Source: a bacterium
GTDB taxonomy: Bacteria > Bacteroidota > Bacteroidia > Bacteroidales > Muribaculaceae
DNA: 36,553 nt
NCBI GenBank assembly: GCA_014802625.1
Contig: JAAVBX010000024.1
Span: 1 to 36,553, forward strand
Direction of reading: 5' to 3'
Shown here: positions 32,234-36,553 of the stretch, one piece after another
Position numbering within the stretch: the stretch's first letter is position 1
Layout: the number at the start of each line of letters is the position of its first letter
Notes under the pieces: generated by a model
Database searches by the model: none
What the model was told of the DNA's origin: nothing
What the model saw: only the letters and a program-made list of their open reading frames with translations
Translations under genes and position numbers: made by a program

Positions 32234-33281
32234 TAATGGCCGTCTGGAGGCAATAATTTCTGATTTGCAGAATATCATAAAGCAGTGTAAGGCATATGCT
32301 GCCCAATCCCTAAGTGTGGCAATAATAAAAGAACATTGGGAGATTGGCCGAAGAATTGTAGAAGAAGAGCAGAATGGACAAAGTCGTGCGACATATGGGG
32401 AAGGTTTACTATCCAAACTTTCAGAGAGACTTACTGTCTCAATGGGTAAGGGATATGGAGAGAGAAGTTTAGCGGACTATCGCAAATTCTATCTTCAGAA
32501 TCCTGATTGGGAAATTTTGCACCCACGGGTGCAAAATTTGAAATGGTCTCATTTTAAGATCCTTCTACGTGTTGACAACGATAAAGCAAGAGAATGGTAT
32601 TTGAACGAAGCATCGACTCAGATGTGGCCTAAACGAACTCTTGACCGCAATGTCTCCTCACAATACTATTTCAGACTGCTTTCCTCCAAAGGAAAGGGTA
32701 GGGAAGAGGTGATTGAGGAGATGAATGAAAAGACCTCTGGAGAGGAATATAGAAATATTTCTCCGCAGGAATTCATTAAATCTCCGGTTGTAACTGAATT
32801 TCTTGGGCTGCCCAAAGACAAAAGTTATACAGAGAGGACGCTTGAGTCAGCGCTACTTGACCATCTTCAGGAATTCCTGCTTGAGCTTGGTAAAGGATTT
32901 GCTTTTGTAGAACGGCAGCAGCATATCGTGACCGACACAGATGACTATTATATTGATCTTGTGTTTTACAACTATCTGATGAAATGTTTTGTCCTGATAG
33001 ATTTAAAGACGACAAAGCTCACTCATCAGGATGTAGGACAGATGGATATGTATGTCAGGATGTATGATGAATTAAAGCGGCCTGAGGGGGATAATCCCAC
33101 AATAGGTATTGTCCTTTGTTCCGAAACGAGTAAAGATATTGCACGCTTTTCAGTATTGAATGGAAATAAACAACTCTTTGCTTCCACCTATCTTACTTAT
33201 CTTCCCTCGGAAGCAGAGTTATTGAGAGAGATTGACATTCAAAAAGAGTTTTACCTTCTCCAACACCCCGAAGCAAGATGA
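32217..33281 (+). CDS. YhcG/DUF1016 PDDEXK-family nuclease-like protein, paralogue 1
   Basis: This 354-residue protein has an N-terminal DUF1016 domain (about 10-150: HWEIGRRIVEEEQNGQSRATYGEGLLSKLSERL, GYGERSLADYRKFYL). The C-terminal PDDEXK nuclease domain (about 185-345) has YYIDLVFYNYLMKCFVLIDLKT, with metal Asp and D-x-K in place of the usual E-x-K, and LTHQDVGQMDMYVRMYDE. Such proteins are common in type I restriction loci and are linked to Holliday-junction or mobile-DNA functions; the exact role is uncertain. Its stop overlaps the ATG of paralogue 2 (ATGA). A perfect 13-bp-arm palindrome lies in codons 99-108. The gene is AT-richer than the purF region. Confidence 0.88.
   Translation: MKELVNNGRLEAIISDLQNIIKQCKAYAAQSLSVAIIKEHWEIGRRIVEEEQNGQSRATYGEGLLSKLSERLTVSMGKGYGERSLADYRKFYLQNPDWEILHPRVQNLKWSHFKILLRVDNDKAREWYLNEASTQMWPKRTLDRNVSSQYYFRLLSSKGKGREEVIEEMNEKTSGEEYRNISPQEFIKSPVVTEFLGLPKDKSYTERTLESALLDHLQEFLLELGKGFAFVERQQHIVTDTDDYYIDLVFYNYLMKCFVLIDLKTTKLTHQDVGQMDMYVRMYDELKRPEGDNPTIGIVLCSETSKDIARFSVLNGNKQLFASTYLTYLPSEAELLREIDIQKEFYLLQHPEAR
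32512..32539. repeat. Palindrome inside yhcG paralogue 1
   Basis: AAATTTTGCACCC (32512-32524) and GGGTGCAAAATTT (32527-32539) are perfect inverted arms separated by 2 bases. They encode residues about 99-108, just before the conserved LxWSH motif. Confidence 0.9.
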
Positions 33282-33294
33282 AAGAATTAGTAAA
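33268..33294 (+). repeat. 27-bp direct repeat, copy 2 (start of second yhcG)
   Basis: Identical to 32207-32233. It covers the last codons of the first yhcG and the first five codons of the second. Confidence 0.9.
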
Positions 33295-34273
33295 AGAGAT
33301 ACGTGATATCATTGATTCCTCAAGAGTAAATGCGGTTCGCTCTGTCGATTTCTGCAGAGTGCAGATGTATTGGCAGATTGGCAGGCGCATAGTAGAGGAA
33401 GAACAGGGCGGAAAAGCCCGTGCAGAGTATGGTAAAGGACTGATCAAGAACCTTGCAAAAGAACTTGAACCGGTATACGGAAGCGGATTCGGTAAACGGC
33501 AATTAGACTATAGCAAGAAATTTTATCTTGAGTTTCCAATTGTGCACACACTGTATGCACAATTGAACTGGTCACAGTATAAATGGCTTTTAGATATTCC
33601 CGATAAAGACAAGAGGGAATATTATATGCTGGAGGCCGTCAACAACTGTTGGACAGCACGCCAGATGAAGCGTCAGATTGACTCGATGCTTTACGAGCGT
33701 CTGCTCCTAAGCAACGATAAGGAAGCCGTTTTAGCTATGGCCCGTAAAGAAAAATTGCCGGAAACGCCTCAGGAGATTGTTAAGGATCCGATGGTGCTTG
33801 AATTTCTCGGACTGGAAAAGAAAGCCCGATATTATGAGAGCGATCTTGAAACGGAACTCATAAATCATCTTCAGGAATTCATTCTTGAACTTGGCAACGG
33901 ATTTACTTTTGTTGCACGTCAGAAGCGTATTCAGATAGAAGACGATGAATTCTTTGTCGACTTGGTGTTTTATAATCGCTTGGCCCGTAGATTTGTCATC
34001 TTCGAATTGAAGACCGGAGAGGTGACTCATCAGGATTTGGGTCAATTGCAAATGTACGTGAACTATTATGATCGCTTGGAAAAATTACCGGATGAAAATC
34101 CGACAATCGGTATATTGCTGTGTACTGCCAAGAACGATACTCTTGTCAAGATGACGCTTCCTGCAGATAACAACACGATTGTGGCATCAAAATATCAACT
34201 CTACCTGCCAAGCGAACAGCAACTTATAGCCGAAGTGGAAAAGGTAAAAAAAGAATGGGAGGAGTCACGATGA
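33278..34273 (+). CDS. YhcG/DUF1016 PDDEXK-family nuclease-like protein, paralogue 2
   Basis: This 331-residue homologue of the preceding protein has its DUF1016 part at about 10-140 (YWQIGRRIVEEEQGGKARAEYGKGLIKNLAKEL, GFGKRQLDYSKKFYL, LNWSQYKWLL). The nuclease part is at about 180-325 (FFVDLVFYNRLARRFVIFELKTGEVTHQDLGQLQMYV), here with the standard E-L-K triad residue. Outside the shared first residues and the motifs, the two proteins are well diverged, so this is not a recent whole-gene duplication. It is linked by ATGA overlaps to paralogue 1 upstream and to the hsdS stub downstream. A 10-bp-arm inverted repeat lies in codons 87-96. Confidence 0.88.
   Translation: MKELVKEIRDIIDSSRVNAVRSVDFCRVQMYWQIGRRIVEEEQGGKARAEYGKGLIKNLAKELEPVYGSGFGKRQLDYSKKFYLEFPIVHTLYAQLNWSQYKWLLDIPDKDKREYYMLEAVNNCWTARQMKRQIDSMLYERLLLSNDKEAVLAMARKEKLPETPQEIVKDPMVLEFLGLEKKARYYESDLETELINHLQEFILELGNGFTFVARQKRIQIEDDEFFVDLVFYNRLARRFVIFELKTGEVTHQDLGQLQMYVNYYDRLEKLPDENPTIGILLCTAKNDTLVKMTLPADNNTIVASKYQLYLPSEQQLIAEVEKVKKEWEESR
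33537..33565. repeat. Inverted repeat inside yhcG paralogue 2
   Basis: CAATTGTGCA (33537-33546) and TGCACAATTG (33556-33565) are perfect arms around a 9-base loop. They lie at the homologous position to the palindrome in paralogue 1, just before LNWSQY, but with unrelated sequence. Confidence 0.88.
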
Positions 34274-34371
34274 AACCACGTTACGCTTCATATAAGCCCT
34301 CCGGCATCGATTGGATCGGAGATATTCCGAGCCATTGGGAGATTATTCTCTTGAAAAGAATTTTGACGTGA
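34270..34371 (+). pseudogene. hsdS: Truncated type I restriction specificity subunit (HsdS) N-terminus
   Basis: The ATG at 34270 overlaps the stop of yhcG paralogue 2 (ATGA). The 33 codons MKPRYASYKPSGIDWIGDIP-SHWEIILLKRILT end at a TGA. This is the standard HsdS opening (YKPSGIxWxGxIPxHWE), which should continue for about 400 residues. The next 80 bases contain SRIGDYV in another frame, a phrase seen in HsdS target-recognition domains, but then nothing recognisable. The gene has been deleted to a stub, presumably by recombination among hsdS modules, with rhuM now joined to it. Confidence 0.8.
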
Positions 34372-34455
34372 ATGCTGTTCACGTATTGGTGACTATGTAT
34401 GCCTATGTCGTATCCCGCAGCATCACTGAGCTTGAAATCAATGAAATTTAATAAA

Positions 34456-35454
34456 ATGTCAAAGGAAATTCAGTTTATACTATATAATTTGCCCGACAAT
34501 TCGGGTACGGTACAAGCGTATGTTGAGAATGAAACATTATGGCTAACTCAAAAAGCTATGTCGCAATTGTTTGATGTGTCTGTCCCCGCTATAAATCAGC
34601 ATCTCAAGAATATATACGAAACTAATGAACTTACACCGGAAGCAACTATTAAGAAAAACTTAATAGTTCAGCAGGAAGGAAATCGCCAAGTAAAACGAGA
34701 ACAGACCTTTTACTCTCTTGATGCTATCATTAGTGTAGGCTATAGGGTTAACAGTCAAAAGGCTACTCGATTCCGCCAATGGGCAACCCGTATACTGAAT
34801 GAGTTTATCCGCAAGGGCTTTGTGCTCGACGACGACCGTCTGAAACAGGGCAATACGGTGTTTGGACGCGACTACTTCCGTGAACTTCTTGAGCGTGTTC
34901 GCTCAATCCGAGCCAGCGAGCGACGGATTTGGCAACAAATAACTGATATTTATGCCGAATGTAGCATTGACTACGACCGCCTTGCTCCAACTACAAAGGA
35001 GTTTTATGCAATGGTTCAGAATCGGTTCCATTATGCCATAACCGGACATACTGCTGCTGAAATAATCCATGCCGGAGCTGATCATACGAAACCACACATG
35101 GGGCTGACAACATGGAAATATGCACCCGAAGGTCGCATCTTGAAATCGGATGTCTCAGTCGCTAAAAATTATCTCTCTGAAAAAGAGATACGCTCGCTTG
35201 AACGCACAGTAACATCGTACTTTGATTATATCGAGGGGCAAATTGAACGTGGCAACGTATTCAATATGGAGCAATTTGCCGCAAGTATCAATAAATTCTT
35301 GACCTTCAACGACTACAAGATATTGCCTAATCGTGGAAGTATCTCTGCCGCACAAGCAAAGGCTAAAGCCGAAGCGGAATACGACCTTTTCAACCCAACG
35401 CAACAAATAGACTCTGACTTCGATAAAGAAATCAGAGGCATGTTAGATAATTAA
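34456..35454 (+). CDS. RhuM family protein
   Basis: The ATG at 34456 (MSKEIQFILYNLPDNSG) is preferred; in-frame ATGs at 34441 and 34399 add residues not typical of the family and reading back into hsdS debris. The 332-residue protein has an N-terminal winged-helix-like part (ETLWLTQKAMSQLFDVSVPAINQHLKNIYETNEL) and the RhuM hallmarks FYSLDAIISVGYRVNSQKATRFRQWATRIL and FVLDDDRLKQG. A Fic-like or helical C-terminal region contains FHYAITGHTAAEIIHAGADHTKPHMGLTTWK. RhuM was named as a Salmonella virulence-associated protein; its biochemistry is unsettled, and it is often found between hsdM and hsdS. It is a frequent passenger of type I restriction loci, matching the hsdS stub here. Confidence 0.9.
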   Translation: MSKEIQFILYNLPDNSGTVQAYVENETLWLTQKAMSQLFDVSVPAINQHLKNIYETNELTPEATIKKNLIVQQEGNRQVKREQTFYSLDAIISVGYRVNSQKATRFRQWATRILNEFIRKGFVLDDDRLKQGNTVFGRDYFRELLERVRSIRASERRIWQQITDIYAECSIDYDRLAPTTKEFYAMVQNRFHYAITGHTAAEIIHAGADHTKPHMGLTTWKYAPEGRILKSDVSVAKNYLSEKEIRSLERTVTSYFDYIEGQIERGNVFNMEQFAASINKFLTFNDYKILPNRGSISAAQAKAKAEAEYDLFNPTQQIDSDFDKEIRGMLDN

Positions 35455-35459
35455 TAGAT

Positions 35460-35554
35460 AATAAGTAGCTGGTCAAATTAAACGTATAATATGCGAGATT
35501 CAATCATTGAAATGGAACTTTGTTATATCGTTTTAATTTGAACAGCTACTTATT
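35460..35554. repeat. MITE-like 95-bp inverted-repeat element
   Basis: Left arm from 35460 (aataagtagctggtcaaatt, then aaacgtata) and right arm ending 35554 are inverted copies of about 30 bp, with roughly three differences. The unpaired centre is about 35 bp. The right-arm sequence recurs at 15480-15511. It has no coding capacity and lies between convergent rhuM and the metallophosphoesterase, so it could also serve as a two-way terminator. I cannot assign it to an IS family. Confidence 0.7.
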
Positions 35555-35558
35555 GGTT

Positions 35559-36553
35559 TTAATTATGGTTTTCATTTGAAGCCTTGTCACAATGGAGCGT
35601 TAGAATATCAATCGTGGGATAAACGCCAAAGCGGAATGCTATGTTGCCTCCTACACCTGTGCTGACATATAGTTGCTGATTGCCTTCCCGGTAGAGACCG
35701 CCCCATTCAGGATAGGTCCATTTTGACGGAGAGAAATTACCGAGTCTGAATTGCATGGCGTGAGTATGTCCTGCAAGCATTAACGGAATGTCGGTAGCCG
35801 GCAACACTTCCCTGCGCCAATGCGAAGGATCATGCGACAGGAGGATTTTACACTCATTTTCCGGCAGCCCTGTCAAGGCTTTCCTCAAATCTGATTTATC
35901 GGGAAAATGTCCGCTCCCGGCATTCTCTACTCCGACGATTGCAATGCTATCATTACCTCGCCGAATCTGTACCGATTGATTGCGGAGAAGATTCCAGCCC
36001 ATCGACTCTTCCGACTTGACAACACGAGCAAGTGCGCGGTCAGGAGTATCATCTCCTTTATAACGATGGTATATGCAATAATCATGGTTTCCGAGGACAG
36101 AAATGACTCCATCCGGTGCTTTAAGGCGGCTAAGCATCTCCGTGAACTGAGGCAGTTCATCCGGAGATGTATTGACCAAGTCGCCGGTGAAAACAATAAG
36201 GTCAGGATTTAGAGAATTGACTCGTTCCACAATCTTATCTACCGCGCCGGGAATCATCCCATAGACTCCGATGTGAAAGTCGGTGAGTTGAGCTATACGA
36301 TAGCCGTTGAAGTTTTCAGGAAGATCGGCAAGGATTATATCGGTATTTTTCACTTCGAGCCGCCGCCAGCCAAAAACAGAACCATACACTGCTATGACAA
36401 ACCATACAGCTGAAATGGATGCACCAGTCCACGACATTATAGGGTAAAGAGGATGCCATATAAGTCCTAATCCCTTCCCAACGATGGAGAATACAGTGAA
36501 TACGAATGTCGGGAGCACGACGCAGATTGTAATCCACATCACACCGTTAAGAA
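35559..36553 (-). CDS. Membrane-anchored metallophosphoesterase (5' end at or beyond window edge)
   Basis: At least 327 residues. Two or three N-terminal hydrophobic segments (ITICVVLPTFVFTVFSIVG, ASISAVWFVIAVYGSVFGW) are followed by a calcineurin-like phosphoesterase domain. Its metal motifs are AQLTDFHIG, FTGDLVN, VLGNHDYC, LLSHDPSHW and AGHTHAMQF. This is the YkuE/YaeI-like class of cell-envelope phosphoesterases; UDP-diacylglucosamine or other envelope phosphodiesters are possible substrates, not shown here. The first in-frame starts in the window are GTG 36542 and ATG 36539, but the frame stays open to the window edge, so the true start may lie outside. It converges with rhuM. Confidence 0.9.
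   Translation of the reverse strand, partial: LNGVMWITICVVLPTFVFTVFSIVGKGLGLIWHPLYPIMSWTGASISAVWFVIAVYGSVFGWRRLEVKNTDIILADLPENFNGYRIAQLTDFHIGVYGMIPGAVDKIVERVNSLNPDLIVFTGDLVNTSPDELPQFTEMLSRLKAPDGVISVLGNHDYCIYHRYKGDDTPDRALARVVKSEESMGWNLLRNQSVQIRRGNDSIAIVGVENAGSGHFPDKSDLRKALTGLPENECKILLSHDPSHWRREVLPATDIPLMLAGHTHAMQFRLGNFSPSKWTYPEWGGLYREGNQQLYVSTGVGGNIAFRFGVYPTIDILTLHCDKASNENHN

Noticed and set aside
34399-34455. Longer N-terminus for RhuM starting at 34399 or 34441.
   Set aside because: The extra residues are not typical of RhuM starts and overlap leftover hsdS sequence. The ATG at 34456 gives the usual MSKEIQF start.

Overview
The window looks like a chromosomal segment of a gut Bacteroidales, most likely a Muribaculaceae-type organism. 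This is inferred from the sequence alone. Near-perfect Bacteroidota sigma-ABfr promoters (TTTG or TTG, about 20 bp, then TAnnTTTG) precede many genes. There is a B12-dependent ribonucleotide reductase, a two-CBM20 4-alpha-glucanotransferase, a multidomain secreted alpha-amylase with a type-IX-like C-terminal tail, LuxS, and typical Bacteroidales mobile-gene partners (IS66, HigBA, YhcG, RhuM).

Layout. 1-398: 5' part of a minus-strand SotB-like MFS sugar-efflux transporter. 451-3162: a complete IS66-family element (tnpA, tnpB, tnpC) with 21-bp perfect inverted ends and an 8-bp target duplication, inserted just upstream of that transporter. 3404-4051: a higBA toxin-antitoxin pair whose toxin is frameshifted. 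4213-9503 (minus): malQ and nrdJ. 9693-12370: nitroreductase (+), AraC regulator and EamA exporter (-). 12546-14966 (minus): DUF1015 protein, Fur-family regulator, and an exported lysozyme-like protein behind a leader of about 400 nt that looks structured. 15606-17179: SpoU-type RNA methylase (+) and an SDR (-), convergent. 17406-25005: a plus-strand cluster pyrC-pyrK-pyrD-pyrF-pyrE-pyrB, then an extended SDR and luxS. 25169-32156: secreted amylase, pyrG, and a PurF-type amidophosphoribosyltransferase. 32161-35560: an AT-richer accessory patch with two tandem yhcG (DUF1016) nucleases, a stub of hsdS, rhuM, and a MITE-like inverted repeat. 35559-end (minus): a membrane metallophosphoesterase.

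How it works together. The pyr cluster encodes every de novo UMP step after carbamoyl phosphate, and pyrG and purF follow downstream, so the middle of the window is a nucleotide-synthesis neighbourhood. malQ (cytosolic maltodextrin handling) and the secreted amylase (extracellular starch) are the two starch genes. The patch at 32-35.5 kb looks like the specificity-side debris of a type I restriction locus; no hsdM or hsdR is present in the window.

Most notable observations: (a) an aspartate carbamoyltransferase catalytic chain that carries only the PyrI zinc domain at its C-terminus; (b) the same palindrome, ATGTTGTAAAACAT, placed just upstream of the -33 box in the same orientation at three separate promoters; (c) unrelated perfect palindromes at the same position inside both yhcG paralogues; (d) an inverted repeat in the IS66 that would hide the tnpA start only in read-through RNA; (e) the long, apparently structured leader upstream of the lysozyme-like gene.
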